The notes under the pieces are model-generated. The model searched no databases and had not been told where the DNA came from. It worked only from the letters and a program-made list of their open reading frames with translations. From an uncultured Opitutales bacterium (GTDB taxonomy: Bacteria > Verrucomicrobiota > Verrucomicrobiia > Opitutales > Intestinicryptomonadaceae), in contig CAKTTC010000004.1 of the NCBI GenBank assembly GCA_934613645.1, forward strand, positions 124,001 to 188,000: a stretch of DNA of 64,000 nt, read 5' to 3'. A program made the translations under genes and the position numbers. Of the stretch, positions 8,365 to 17,112 are shown in pieces. Positions within the stretch are counted from its first letter, which is position 1, and the number at the start of each line of letters is the position of its first letter.

Positions 8365-9079
8365 TTTTGATTCCTGTTGTTATTGCCACAAGCCCGCAGC
8401 CAAATTTTTTTACTGTTGTTTGCGCGAAGCCCGCCGCGGCGAACATTGCCGTGATTTCGTTCGGGAAGGGGTAGTTCAGGGTTGTGTTTGCAAGGTATTT
8501 GTAGTTTTGCCTGTCTCCGCCGAAAGCCGCCGCAATTGAGGGGACGACGTGCGCCATAAAAATTTTTTGAGCCGTTTCCGAGAGCTTGCCCGCGCGCGAA
8601 ACCTCGAGAATAGCCAGCCTGCCGCGGGGCTTGAGCACGCGGAAGATTTCGGCGAGCGCGCGTTCGCGGTTCTGGAAATTCCGAAAGCCGAACGAGATTG
8701 TAATTGCGTCGAAAGAGGCGTCGGCAAGGGGGAGGTTTTCGCAGTCGGCGCGCATTAGTTTTACGCGGTCGGAGAGCTTTGATTTGTCGATTTTGCGCTG
8801 GGCAATTTCGAGCATTTCGGGGCAGAGGTCTATGCCCAGAATGCGCGCGGAAGAGTCGCGGCGGGCAAGTTCGGCGCAGACATCGCCGCTGCCGCACGCC
8901 AAATCCGCCACTTGGGGGGCGTTGCCGCGGAAGTCTGCCAGCGCGGTCTTTGCGAGGGCGCGCCGCCAGAGAACGTCAAGCCCGAAGCACATTGCGCGGT
9001 TGATTGTGTCGTAGTGCGCCGCCGTTTGGGAGAACATTTTCTGGACGTCGGCTTTGTCCCTTTTTTCGAAGTCGGGCAT
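8357..9079 (-). CDS. ubiE: Demethylmenaquinone/ubiquinone C-methyltransferase (UbiE/MenG)
   Basis: SAM-dependent methyltransferase acting in quinone synthesis. The 240-residue protein shows VADLACGSGDVCAELA (SAM motif I), FDAITISFGFRNFQNRERAL (the UbiE NxRN-type segment), RVLKPRGRLAILEVSRA and a YKYLANTTLNYP region corresponding to the conserved YxxLxxSixxfP. MenG (menaquinone) or UbiE (ubiquinone) substrate depends on the host; a menaquinone role is likely in this lineage but inferred. It lies between the ClpX-like gene (one base apart) and the pseudouridine synthase, forming a minus-strand operon. Confidence 0.92.
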   Translation of the reverse strand: MPDFEKRDKADVQKMFSQTAAHYDTINRAMCFGLDVLWRRALAKTALADFRGNAPQVADLACGSGDVCAELARRDSSARILGIDLCPEMLEIAQRKIDKSKLSDRVKLMRADCENLPLADASFDAITISFGFRNFQNRERALAEIFRVLKPRGRLAILEVSRAGKLSETAQKIFMAHVVPSIAAAFGGDRQNYKYLANTTLNYPFPNEITAMFAAAGFAQTTVKKFGCGLVAITTGIKNG

Positions 9080-9080
9080 G

Positions 9081-10691
9081 CTATTTTCTTTCGAACGAGT
9101 TCACCACCAGCTCCGACAGGAATTTGTCGGGGTTTTCGACCGCCGCGGCGGGCAGCCGCCAAGCCGTTTGCGAGTTGTTGCGCGAGACAATCGCCAAGCC
9201 GTGTTCGTAGTCTTTGAACAGTTGGGCGCAGATGTCGGCTATGTGTTTGTCGGATTCAATCGCCTTTTTGACGAGCGCGCTTTGGGCGTCGGCGTCGAAC
9301 GAGAGCGAGAAGCCCGTTTTTGCGGAAAAGTCTTTTTCGAATTGCGCCAGCCCCTCGAGCATTGTTTGGCGGACGATGTCGGAGTTGTCCTCAAGGAGCT
9401 TTGTAAGCTGGGCTTTGGGGGCGGATACGGTGTCGGTGTTAAGCTCGAAGTGCCTGATTCCCGACGACGGCAGCTCGAACTTGAAGTCGCGCAGGGTTCG
9501 CTCAAGCACTGTCATAAGCCCGCGCGCGCCCGTTTTTTCCAAGATGGCAAGCTCGGCTATTTTGCGGACTGCCTCTGGGGTGATTGAAAAGTCTATGCAG
9601 TAACCGGCGAAGTCCTCCCTGTATTGCTTGAGAATCGAGCCTTCCGAAGACGCGAGAATGTCGGCGAGGTCGTCGGCCTTGAGGGCTTCGCACGCAACGC
9701 GCACGGGCAGACGCCCGATGAATTCGGCTTCGAATCCGTATTTGATGAAGTCGCCCGTTTCGGCGAACTTGAGGTATTCGGAGGGCTCCAGCCGTTCTTC
9801 GCTTTGGGAGTCGAAATTGAAGCCGATTCTGTTTTTGTCCATTCGGCGGGCGATGTTTTCGCCGAGCTTGTCGAACGCGCCGCTTACTATGAACAGAATG
9901 TGGCGCGTGTTGATTGTGCGCTTCTGCTTTTTGTTCGACATTGCCATGCGCATTTGCCCCATCATATCCTGCGGGGCAACCACGTTGACGTTCGACTCCT
10001 CCATGAGCTTTAGCAGGTTTATCTGGACGCCGCGCCCCGAAACGTCTTTGCCGCCGAAATCGCTTCTGCCCGCTATTTTGTCGATTTCGTCTATGTAGAC
10101 AATGCCGTATTGGGCAACATCAACGTTGCCGTGCGCGGTTTTTACGAGGTCGCGGATTATGTCTTCAACGTCGCTGCCGACGTATCCCGTTTCGGAGAAT
10201 TTTGTGGCGTCGGCCTTGACGAACGGCACGCCTATCAGCTTTGCGGCGGTGCGCATAAGGTAGGTTTTGCCGACGCCCGTAGGCCCGAGAATTATGATGT
10301 TTTGCTTTGCGAACTCGCTTTCGGAAAGCTTGGGGTTTTCGAGGCAGCGGCGGACGTGGTTGTAGTGGTCGCAAATGGCGACCGACAGGACTTTTTTTGC
10401 CTCGTTTTGCTTGATTACGAAGCGGTCGAGATAGTCGCGTATTTGGCGCGGCTTCATGGAGAAGTTTTTGATTTTTTCAAGCACGTCTTCGCCTTCGTCC
10501 GATTCGTCCGCAGGCTCGGGAGGCGGCGGCTCGGCGGCGAACTGCGGCGCGAATTCGAACCTGACGTTTTTGTTGCCCAGTATCCCCTCGAGCTGCTTGC
10601 GCAGGTTGTCGAGGTTTTCGTCGAGATTTCCGTTGCGGTTTTGTTCGTTTTCGGAATCGGGATTTTTGTCTTTGCGGTGGTCGTCGTCCAT
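9081..10691 (-). CDS. ClpX-like AAA+ unfoldase without zinc-binding domain, with C-terminal extension
   Basis: AAA+ protein of about 536 residues. The core matches ClpX: MKPRQIRDYLDRFVIKQNEAKKV, Walker A GPTGVGKTYL, pore loop ETGYVGSDVEDI, Walker B IVYIDEIDKI, an RIGFNF segment like the ClpP-docking IGF loop, and AEFIGRLPV plus LEKTGARGL (arginine finger and sensor II). It differs by having an acidic, Pro-rich N-terminus with no Cys4 zinc finger, an altered segment (MGQMRMAMSNKKQKRTI) where ClpX carries its RKH loop, and about 125 extra C-terminal residues. ATGs at 10745 and 10793 are possible starts, but codons upstream of 10691 are AT-rich and unlike the gene. Probably a ClpP partner; substrate choice is unknown. 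Confidence 0.85.
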   Translation of the reverse strand: MDDDHRKDKNPDSENEQNRNGNLDENLDNLRKQLEGILGNKNVRFEFAPQFAAEPPPPEPADESDEGEDVLEKIKNFSMKPRQIRDYLDRFVIKQNEAKKVLSVAICDHYNHVRRCLENPKLSESEFAKQNIIILGPTGVGKTYLMRTAAKLIGVPFVKADATKFSETGYVGSDVEDIIRDLVKTAHGNVDVAQYGIVYIDEIDKIAGRSDFGGKDVSGRGVQINLLKLMEESNVNVVAPQDMMGQMRMAMSNKKQKRTINTRHILFIVSGAFDKLGENIARRMDKNRIGFNFDSQSEERLEPSEYLKFAETGDFIKYGFEAEFIGRLPVRVACEALKADDLADILASSEGSILKQYREDFAGYCIDFSITPEAVRKIAELAILEKTGARGLMTVLERTLRDFKFELPSSGIRHFELNTDTVSAPKAQLTKLLEDNSDIVRQTMLEGLAQFEKDFSAKTGFSLSFDADAQSALVKKAIESDKHIADICAQLFKDYEHGLAIVSRNNSQTAWRLPAAAVENPDKFLSELVVNSFERK

Positions 10692-10762
10692 AATCGTCGT
10701 ATTTTTATGCGAAAAATTAGGCGTGATTATTCGGTTTTCAGTCATTTTTTCAATATTTTTTG

Positions 10763-10789
10763 TTGACTTTAGCTCCCGCCAAATAGAAT
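10763..10789 (+). promoter_or_regulatory. Probable promoter of the HU-like gene
   Basis: TTGACT followed after 15-16 bases by TAGAAT(A), about 90 bases before the HU-like start and divergent from the ClpX-like gene. Hexamer resemblance only. Confidence 0.45.
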
Positions 10790-10877
10790 ACACGTTTTTT
10801 GCAATTCATTCTGAATCGGTAGTAATCGGCAGGAGTGAACCCCTTTTCTTAAAATTCAAATCAAGACAGGCAATTTT

Positions 10878-11231
10878 ATGCAGAATCTAACAAAAAGAGA
10901 AATCATTCAGAAAATTTACAACGACAAAGACGAATGCCGCAAGGGTTCGATTCTTCAGAACGACGTAAAAGACATCGTTCAGCGCACGCTCGACATCATG
11001 ACGGAATCGCTCGCGCAGGGCAGAAACATCGAATTGCGCAAGTTCGGCGTGCTCGAAGTTCAGGTTCGCAAGCCGCGCGTAGGCCGCAACCCCACGCAGC
11101 CCCAGCAGGACGTGGTTATCCCCAAGCGCGCGATAGTAAAGTTCAAGGCGGGCAAGGAACTCAAGGCGGCGTTGAAAACGCTCGACCTGAGCATTGTCGA
11201 AGAAAGCAAGGCTTCGCGCGCCAGAAAGTAG
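10878..11231 (+). CDS. HU/IHF-family DNA-binding protein
   Basis: 117-residue nucleoid protein of the bacterial histone-like family, somewhat longer than the usual 90. The N-terminal helices (MQNLTKREIIQKIYNDKD..., ...DIVQRTLDIMTESLAQG) lead to RNIELRKFGVLEVQVRKPRVGRNPTQP, the beta-arm with the GRNP motif that kinks DNA, then VVIPKRAIVKFKAGKELK. A basic tail (KASRARK) extends the C-terminus. HU versus IHF subunit cannot be decided by eye. It is ten bases before hisS and probably shares its promoter. Confidence 0.92.
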   Translation: MQNLTKREIIQKIYNDKDECRKGSILQNDVKDIVQRTLDIMTESLAQGRNIELRKFGVLEVQVRKPRVGRNPTQPQQDVVIPKRAIVKFKAGKELKAALKTLDLSIVEESKASRARK

Positions 11232-11240
11232 GTTGCTGTT

Positions 11241-12560
11241 ATGGCCGATTTCAAGACTCTGCCCGGATTCAGGGAATTTTATCCCGAAGATTTCGCCAAA
11301 AAAAACAGGCTTTTCGCCCTTTGGCGCGATTCGGCGCGGTCTTTCGGCTTTCAGGAATTCGAGCCGCCCGTTCTCGAGCAGCTCGATTTGTTCACGGAAA
11401 AAAGCGGCGAGGAAATTAAATCGCAGCTTTTCGAATTTACCGACAAGGGCGGCAGGCAGGTAGCCCTCCGCCCCGAAATGACGCCGTCTTTGGCGCGAAT
11501 GGTCGGCGCGCGCGCGGGCGGTATACGCCGTCCCGTAAAGTGGTTTGCTGTCGGCGAGAACTACCGCTACGAACGCCAGCAAAAGGGGCGTTTGCGCGCG
11601 TTCTACCAGTTCAATGCCGACATTTTGGGCGAGGCGTCGATAAACGCCGACGCGGAAATTATTTCGCTTTTGATAAACTCGCTGTGCTGTTTGGGGCTTG
11701 ACCAAACGCAGTTCAAGCTCCGCTTGGGCGACAGAAATTTGTGGGTGCTTTTTCTCGAGAAATCGGGCGTGGATTCGGCGCGCATGGTTTCGGTGCTGTC
11801 GGTTATCGACAAGCTCGAGAAGGTTTCGCCCGAAGCGTTGTCGGACATGATGAAGACAGCGCTCGAGGGTTCGCAGGTTTCAGCCGACGCGCTCATAGCC
11901 AACATAAGGGAGCTTGTTGCCCAGCGCAGCGTTGACGGCTTGGAGAGCTTTTTGCGCTCGGTCTGCGGCGACGCGGAGGAAATTGCCCGCAGAATTGCCG
12001 ATTGGCGCGAGCTGCTGAAGTTGCTTGAAAATCTGGGCTACTCGCAGTTCGTTTCGGTCGATATGGGCATTGTGCGCGGCTTGGCGTATTACACGGGGTT
12101 CGTGTTCGAGGCGTTCCAGACGGTAGGCTCGGGCAGGGCTTTGGCGGGCGGCGGCAGATACGATAATCTGGTTGCAAAGCTCGGCTATCAGGATATGCCC
12201 GCCGTGGGTTTCGGAATGGGCGACGTTACCGTTTCCGACTTGCTCGAGCTTGTAGGGAAAGTTCAGTGCGACGATTTTTCGCCCGAAGTCTATGTAGTCA
12301 TAGGCTCGGATTCCGTCCGCGCCGACGCCCTCAAGGTTGTGCGCGCGCTCAGGGCTGCGGGCATCAGAACCGACTACCCATTCAAAACGTCTGGCTTCGG
12401 CAAACAGTTCAAACAGGCCGACGCCGTGGGTGCTAAATTCGCCGTCATCGTGGGCGAAGACGAAGTTAAAAAGGGCGTGGTAAAAGCCAAGAATTTGAAA
12501 ACTGCCGAAGAATCCGAAGTGGAAATCGGCGGATTGGTCGATTTCCTCCGCGCGAAATAG
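11241..12560 (+). CDS. hisS: Histidine--tRNA ligase
   Basis: Class II aminoacyl-tRNA synthetase, 439 residues. Start MADFKTLPGFREFYPEDF is typical. Motif 2 is in GENYRYERQQKGRLRAFYQFNAD; the HisRS-specific loop reads VDMGIVRGLAYYTGFVFE; motif 3 is in GGRYDNLV...PAVGFGMGD. A C-terminal anticodon-binding domain follows (VYVVIGSDSVRADALKVVRALRAAG). HisZ is unlikely given the retained HisA loop and anticodon domain. It follows the HU-like gene and ends at a clear terminator. Confidence 0.95.
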   Translation: MADFKTLPGFREFYPEDFAKKNRLFALWRDSARSFGFQEFEPPVLEQLDLFTEKSGEEIKSQLFEFTDKGGRQVALRPEMTPSLARMVGARAGGIRRPVKWFAVGENYRYERQQKGRLRAFYQFNADILGEASINADAEIISLLINSLCCLGLDQTQFKLRLGDRNLWVLFLEKSGVDSARMVSVLSVIDKLEKVSPEALSDMMKTALEGSQVSADALIANIRELVAQRSVDGLESFLRSVCGDAEEIARRIADWRELLKLLENLGYSQFVSVDMGIVRGLAYYTGFVFEAFQTVGSGRALAGGGRYDNLVAKLGYQDMPAVGFGMGDVTVSDLLELVGKVQCDDFSPEVYVVIGSDSVRADALKVVRALRAAGIRTDYPFKTSGFGKQFKQADAVGAKFAVIVGEDEVKKGVVKAKNLKTAEESEVEIGGLVDFLRAK

Positions 12561-12570
12561 GCGAAACGCA

Positions 12571-12596
12571 AAAAGCCCGAGAGTATCGGGCTTTTG
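12571..12596 (+). terminator. Rho-independent terminator of hisS
   Basis: Stem AGCCCGA / TCGGGCT with flanking A and T runs, eleven bases after the hisS stop. It lies between convergent hisS and the GH43 gene and could act in both directions. Confidence 0.85.
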
Positions 12597-12659
12597 GTTG
12601 CTTTTAAAAGAGGCGAGGCCGATGGGGCTTAGCCTTTTTTGTTTTTGCGCGGGGCAGGG

Positions 12660-13664
12660 CTAAAGCAGGCGCATTGTGGAGTAGTCGGCTTTGTAGCGCG
12701 GGTTGCCGTCGGCGTCGAAAGTTTCCGTAAGTTTTATTATCGCGGTGCGGCGCGGCGAAACGCGTATGTTTGAGTGGTGCGCGTGGAACACATACCAGAT
12801 TCCGCCGTCGGCGTCGAAGAAAATATCGCCGTGTCCCGAGCCGTTGAAGCCGGTGTTTTCGCGCGAAATTACCGCGGGCGACTGCAGCTTTTTGAATTTG
12901 CCAAGCGGTGAGTCGGCAACGGCAACGCCCACGCAGTAGTCGGGGCTACGGAAGTCGTTGGCGGAATAGAAAAGGACGTATTTGCCCTTGCGCTTTACAA
13001 CCGTCGGGCCTTCGACTACCGCGCGCGAAGACATGAATTTATCCTCGCCGTCTTTTATTCCCTTGTTGATTTTTTCGAATTCTTTGGGGAGGTCTTTTTT
13101 CTCCCAGTTTTGGTCGTTTTTAAGAAGCTGCTTTACCGCGCCCTTGCGCTGTGCGAGGTCGGCGGAAAGCTCCTGCCCGCAAACTCCGCCGAACTTACCC
13201 TTCCAGTGGACGAAATACGCGTAGATGCGGCCGTCGTCGTCGATGAAAATGAAGGGGTCTATTTCGAAGTTCGTGTCCGATTTCAGGGCTTTCGAGTTTT
13301 TGAAGCCGCCGTCGGGCTTGTCCGATTCGGCAATCGCCAGAAAGTGCTTTTTGTTCTTTTCGTCGTATGCGCAGTAGGCGAGGACGTATTTGCCGTTGCG
13401 CTTGAGAATTTGCGGTGCCCAGAAGCATTTGTCGCCCGATAATTTCGCCGTCTTTATCGCGTTGCCCGTAAGCGTCCAGTTGGCGAGGTCTTTCGATTGG
13501 TAGACGGGGAACGCGCCGTCGGCGTCTGCGCCCGTTCCCGTGAGGTAGTATGTGCCGTTTTCGGCAAAGATTGTAGGGTCGGGAAGCAGAATTTCCGCCG
13601 AAGCGCAGTTCGCGGCAAAAAGCGCGACCGCCGCTGCAAGCAGTTTGAATGTTGTCGGTTTCAT
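12660..13664 (-). CDS. Secreted glycoside hydrolase family 43 protein
   Basis: 334-residue five-bladed propeller hydrolase. The start MKPTTFKLLAAAVALFAANC gives a Sec signal peptide ending near ASA-E. The GH43 triad is visible: the base Asp29 in LLPDPTIF, the pKa-tuning Asp in FEIDPFIFIDDDGR and the acid Glu in AVVEGPTVVKRKGKYVLFYS. GNGSGHGDIFFDADG-type C-terminal blade (FNGSGHGD) is also characteristic. Family enzymes cleave arabinan, xylan or galactan; the specificity is not readable. The start is chosen for the signal peptide and a promoter just upstream; longer frames lack both. Divergent from the sugar isomerase-like gene. Confidence 0.9.
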   Translation of the reverse strand: MKPTTFKLLAAAVALFAANCASAEILLPDPTIFAENGTYYLTGTGADADGAFPVYQSKDLANWTLTGNAIKTAKLSGDKCFWAPQILKRNGKYVLAYCAYDEKNKKHFLAIAESDKPDGGFKNSKALKSDTNFEIDPFIFIDDDGRIYAYFVHWKGKFGGVCGQELSADLAQRKGAVKQLLKNDQNWEKKDLPKEFEKINKGIKDGEDKFMSSRAVVEGPTVVKRKGKYVLFYSANDFRSPDYCVGVAVADSPLGKFKKLQSPAVISRENTGFNGSGHGDIFFDADGGIWYVFHAHHSNIRVSPRRTAIIKLTETFDADGNPRYKADYSTMRLL

Positions 13665-13672
13665 TCCAATAC

Positions 13673-13700
13673 TGCATATCGGTTGCGCGGGGGTTGTCAA
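13673..13700 (-). promoter_or_regulatory. Promoter of the GH43 gene, possibly giving a leaderless mRNA
   Basis: On the minus strand TTGACA, a 16-base gap and TATGCA, the -10 ending only 8 bases before the ATG. A transcript starting 6-8 bases downstream would have almost no 5' leader. Confidence 0.55.
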
Positions 13701-13831
13701 CTTATAAAAAAAACTTGAAACGCGGCGGGTTTTTGTTTTAGAAATGTTATCGAAAAAACCTGTATGCGGTGCAACCCGAATTCGGGTTTGGTGCACGCAA
13801 TTAACAACAAACACATTAGAAAGACTTAAAA

Positions 13832-14872
13832 ATGGCAAGACCGTTGACATTGTTCGCAGGCCAGTGGGCCGATATGAAACTTGAAGATTTGGCTCCGTTG
13901 GCGAAAAAAATGGGCTACGAGGGCTTGGAAATTCCCCTCACGCAAAACCACATAGACTTCGACAAATGCGACGACGAAGCGTATTTGAAAAGCCGCTGGG
14001 ACATTCTCGAAAAAAACGGCCTTAACTGCTACGCAATCTCCAACCACCTCGTGGGGCAGTGCGTCTGCGACGAAATCGACTTCCGCCACAAGGCAATGCT
14101 CAGCGCGTCAATCTGGGGCGACGGCGACCCCGAAGGCGTGCGCCAGCGCGCGGCGGCGGCAATGATAAAGACAGCAAAGATTGCAAAAAAATTCTTCTCC
14201 ATGCGCCCGAAGAGCTTGGGTGAATCGCCCATTGCGCCCACTGTCACGGGCTTTACGGGCTCTTCGATATGGAAGTATTTGTATTCGTTCCCGCCGGTTC
14301 TCAAGGACACTATTTCCAACGGCTATGCCGACTTTGCAAAACGCTGGATTCCCATTCTCGACGCCTACGACGCCGAGGGCGTAAACTTTGCGCTGGAAGT
14401 CCACCCCACAGAAATCGCATTCGACATCGCAAGTGCGGAACGCGCTTTGGAGGCGGTAAAATTCCACAAGCGTTTCGGCTTTAACTTCGACCCCTCGCAC
14501 TTCGCGTATCAGGGCGTTGACTACGTAAAATTCATTCGCAAGTTCGCCGACAGAATTTTCCACGCCCACATGAAGGACGTTTGGTTCGGCCACGGCACGG
14601 GCGAAGCGGGCGTGTTCGGCGGTCATACCGACTTCTGCGACCCGCGCCGCTACTGGGACTTCCGCTCGATAGGCCACGGCGACGTAAACTTCGAGGAAAT
14701 CATTGTAGCCCTCAACGACATCGGCTACAAAGGCCCGCTGTCGGTCGAATGGGAAGACGGCAGAATGGACAGAATCCACGGCGCGACGGAATCGTGCGCG
14801 CGCGTTCGTTCGTTCGATTTCCCCACTTCCGACATCGCGTTCGACTCCGCTTTCGACACGTCGAACCAATAG
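13832..14872 (+). CDS. Sugar phosphate isomerase/epimerase-like TIM-barrel protein (AP_endonuc_2 family)
   Basis: 346-residue xylose-isomerase-like TIM barrel. Metal-site segments are recognisable: [14 protein letters not shown] (Glu), [13 protein letters not shown] (Asp/His), [12 protein letters not shown] (His) and [12 protein letters not shown] (Glu). Members isomerise or epimerise sugars and inositols, or act in 3-keto-sugar metabolism with Gfo/Idh/MocA oxidoreductases. No signal peptide is seen, so it is cytoplasmic. It is divergent from GH43 and upstream of a DoxX-like and a Gfo/Idh/MocA gene in the same direction, which suggests a carbohydrate route. The substrate is unknown. Confidence 0.88.
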   Translation: MARPLTLFAGQWADMKLEDLAPLAKKMGYEGLEIPLTQNHIDFDKCDDEAYLKSRWDILEKNGLNCYAISNHLVGQCVCDEIDFRHKAMLSASIWGDGDPEGVRQRAAAAMIKTAKIAKKFFSMRPKSLGESPIAPTVTGFTGSSIWKYLYSFPPVLKDTISNGYADFAKRWIPILDAYDAEGVNFALEVHPTEIAFDIASAERALEAVKFHKRFGFNFDPSHFAYQGVDYVKFIRKFADRIFHAHMKDVWFGHGTGEAGVFGGHTDFCDPRRYWDFRSIGHGDVNFEEIIVALNDIGYKGPLSVEWEDGRMDRIHGATESCARVRSFDFPTSDIAFDSAFDTSNQ

Positions 14873-15005
14873 CTCTCGCGCCGCTTGACGTTTTGTTTCG
14901 GGCTTTTTTCGGCTTCGTCCGCATAAAAAAGCTCGACAATTCGGGCGTGCACTGTAGCTTTTCCCCCACTTCTAAAAACACCTAATTAAAATAGAAAATA
15001 AAAAT

Positions 15006-15620
15006 ATGAAAAACAACATCACCTACACTATGGCATTCTGGCTTCTCCGTTTCTGGTTGGCCGCGCGCGCAATCGGCACGGGGCTTACCAAGTTTATCGG
15101 CAAGGCTGAGGCGGTTGTAGACAATCCCGCGTATGCCGCGGAACTCAAGAAAACGATGGCGGACGGACTTTCGAAACAGGAGGCCATTGAGGTTATCGGC
15201 AACAGCGTCCCGCAAAAGGTTACGCAGGTTGTTGATACGCTCGGGTTCTCGTTCTACCACGGTTTGCCGGCGAAAGGCCCGATGACTGTGGAAACGTTCA
15301 GCGCAAGCCCGCTTATGCCCACGTTTATGGTTGAACCCTACGCGTTCGTTTTGGGCTTCGCGCTCATCGGCTTGGGCTTGACCACACTGTTGGGTATCTG
15401 CACAAGGCTTTCGTTGTTCCTGATGGGCTTGCTCTACATCTCGCTCACATACGGATTCATCATTCTCGAACCCTCGATGGGCCCCAGCGCGGCGGCGGGT
15501 ATTGCATACTTGGGCGTTCATATGGTGCTCATAGTTGCGGCGCTGCTCTTGGCAGACTATAATAAATTCGAGCTTTTGCCCTGCAAAAAATTCTGCTGCA
15601 AATGCTGCAACAAAGACTGA
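15006..15620 (+). CDS. DoxX-like integral membrane protein with Cys-rich tail
   Basis: 204-residue membrane protein with about four hydrophobic helices: near residues 8-28 (AFWLLRFWLAARAIGTGLTK, resembling the DoxX first helix with an RxxxG pattern), and three between about 115 and 185 (YAFVLGFALIGLGLTTLLG; LFLMGLLYISLTYGFIIL; HMVLIVAALLLADY). The C-terminus LLPCKKFCCKCCNKD packs five Cys into eleven residues, which could bind metal. It is 21 bases before the Tat-exported oxidoreductase, so a membrane redox partner role is a reasonable guess but unproved. Confidence 0.7.
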   Translation: MKNNITYTMAFWLLRFWLAARAIGTGLTKFIGKAEAVVDNPAYAAELKKTMADGLSKQEAIEVIGNSVPQKVTQVVDTLGFSFYHGLPAKGPMTVETFSASPLMPTFMVEPYAFVLGFALIGLGLTTLLGICTRLSLFLMGLLYISLTYGFIILEPSMGPSAAAGIAYLGVHMVLIVAALLLADYNKFELLPCKKFCCKCCNKD

Positions 15621-15641
15621 TAATTTAACGTCGAATATTAT

Positions 15642-17090
15642 ATGAAAAGTTTTACAAGAAGAGATTTTATCAAGACATCGGCGGCCGCCGCGGGCGGTTT
15701 GGTGATGTCGTCAAGCTTGCTTTCGGCTCAGAACAAGGGCGGAAATAAGGTCAACGTGGCAATCGTCGGTATGGGCGCAGAGGGCGAAGTGCTGCTCAAC
15801 AGCCTTCTCAAGCTTCCCTACCTTAATTTTGTCGCCGTTTGCGACATTTGGCAGCCCCGTTGCGAATACGCCGCAATGCGTATAATGCGCGAATACAAGC
15901 AGGCACCTGCCCGCTATACAATCAAGATCGGCGGGAAAGACCGCCTTGCCCCTCTCGCTAGAAAAGGCAAAGTGGGCGAACTCAAGGGCGAAAACTACAA
16001 AGACCTTATCGCAAACCACGCCAAGGACTTGGACGCGGTTATCATTGCAACGCCCGACTTCTGGCACTCGCCGATGACTGTCGACTTCCTCAACGCAGGC
16101 GTAAACGTCTATTGCGAAAAGATGATGTCAGACACTCTCGAAGGCGCAAAGGCAATGGTTCGCGCAGCCCGCAAGAGCGGCAAGCTGCTGCAAATCGGCC
16201 ACCAGAGAACGTCGAACCCGCGCTACAAGTATGCGCGCGAAGTTCTCCTGCGCAACAAGGAAATTTGCGACACGCTCTTCGGCAACATTATGGCATGCAA
16301 CGGTCAGTGGAACAGAGCCGTAACCAAGGATTTGGGTTGGGCGGAGAAGGACACAATCCCCACCGAAAAGCTCAAGCAATACGGCTATAAGGATATGAAC
16401 CAGTTCAGAAACTGGCGTTGGCACAAGGGTCTCGGCGGCGGCGCAATCTCCGACTTGGGCGCGCACCAGATTGACATCTTCGGCTGGATGCTCGGTGCAC
16501 ACCCCTCGCGCGTGATGGCTTCGGGCAACCGCGACTACTACAAGAAGGCCGACGGCACGCCCGCGCACGACTGGGACGACAACGTTATGTGCATTTTCGA
16601 CTTCGACAAAACATTCCAAGGCAAAAAAGCGCAGGCGTTCTATCAGGTTCTCACAACGACCTCTTCGGGCGGCGGCTATTTCGAATCGTTCATGGGCGAC
16701 AAGGGCACGCTGAAAATGTCGGAAAATCCCGCTATCACAAAGCTCTTCCGCGAAAACAACGCTCCCGAATGGAAGCCCCTCATTGACAAGGGCATTATCG
16801 GTGCGGGCGACGCTTCCTCCGCCAAAGTGCAAGTTGCGGACTCGCGCGAAAGTGCGGCTTTGGTAAGCTACGGATTCCCCACGAACATCAAGGGCTACGT
16901 TCCCAATGTCTCCGAAAAGCCCATTCATATGTATCACGTTGAAAACTTCTTCAATGCGGTAATGGGCAAGGAAAAGCTCAACTGCGACGCCGACCACGCA
17001 TACGCCGCAGAGGCCGCCGTATTCAAGGCTAGAGAGGCAATCGAAAAGGGCCCGCTTACGTTCAGCGAATCCGACTTCGTTGTAGACTAA
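15642..17090 (+). CDS. Tat-exported Gfo/Idh/MocA-family oxidoreductase
   Basis: 482-residue NAD(P)-dependent oxidoreductase. The N-terminus MKSFTRRDFIKTSAAAAGG has a twin-arginine signal, followed by a Rossmann segment VNVAIVGMGAEGEVLLNSLL. VIIATPDFWHSPMTVDFLNAGVNVYCEKMM contains the family EKP-like segment with Met in place of Pro, and GGGAISDLGAHQIDIFGWML contains the D-x-G-x-H catalytic region. Such exported oxidoreductases are abundant in Planctomycetes and Verrucomicrobia and act on sugars. It lies between the DoxX-like and discoidin-like genes. The substrate is unknown. Confidence 0.92.
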   Translation: MKSFTRRDFIKTSAAAAGGLVMSSSLLSAQNKGGNKVNVAIVGMGAEGEVLLNSLLKLPYLNFVAVCDIWQPRCEYAAMRIMREYKQAPARYTIKIGGKDRLAPLARKGKVGELKGENYKDLIANHAKDLDAVIIATPDFWHSPMTVDFLNAGVNVYCEKMMSDTLEGAKAMVRAARKSGKLLQIGHQRTSNPRYKYAREVLLRNKEICDTLFGNIMACNGQWNRAVTKDLGWAEKDTIPTEKLKQYGYKDMNQFRNWRWHKGLGGGAISDLGAHQIDIFGWMLGAHPSRVMASGNRDYYKKADGTPAHDWDDNVMCIFDFDKTFQGKKAQAFYQVLTTTSSGGGYFESFMGDKGTLKMSENPAITKLFRENNAPEWKPLIDKGIIGAGDASSAKVQVADSRESAALVSYGFPTNIKGYVPNVSEKPIHMYHVENFFNAVMGKEKLNCDADHAYAAEAAVFKAREAIEKGPLTFSESDFVVD

Positions 17091-17112
17091 TCTTCAGAAA
17101 AAGGAAAAATAA

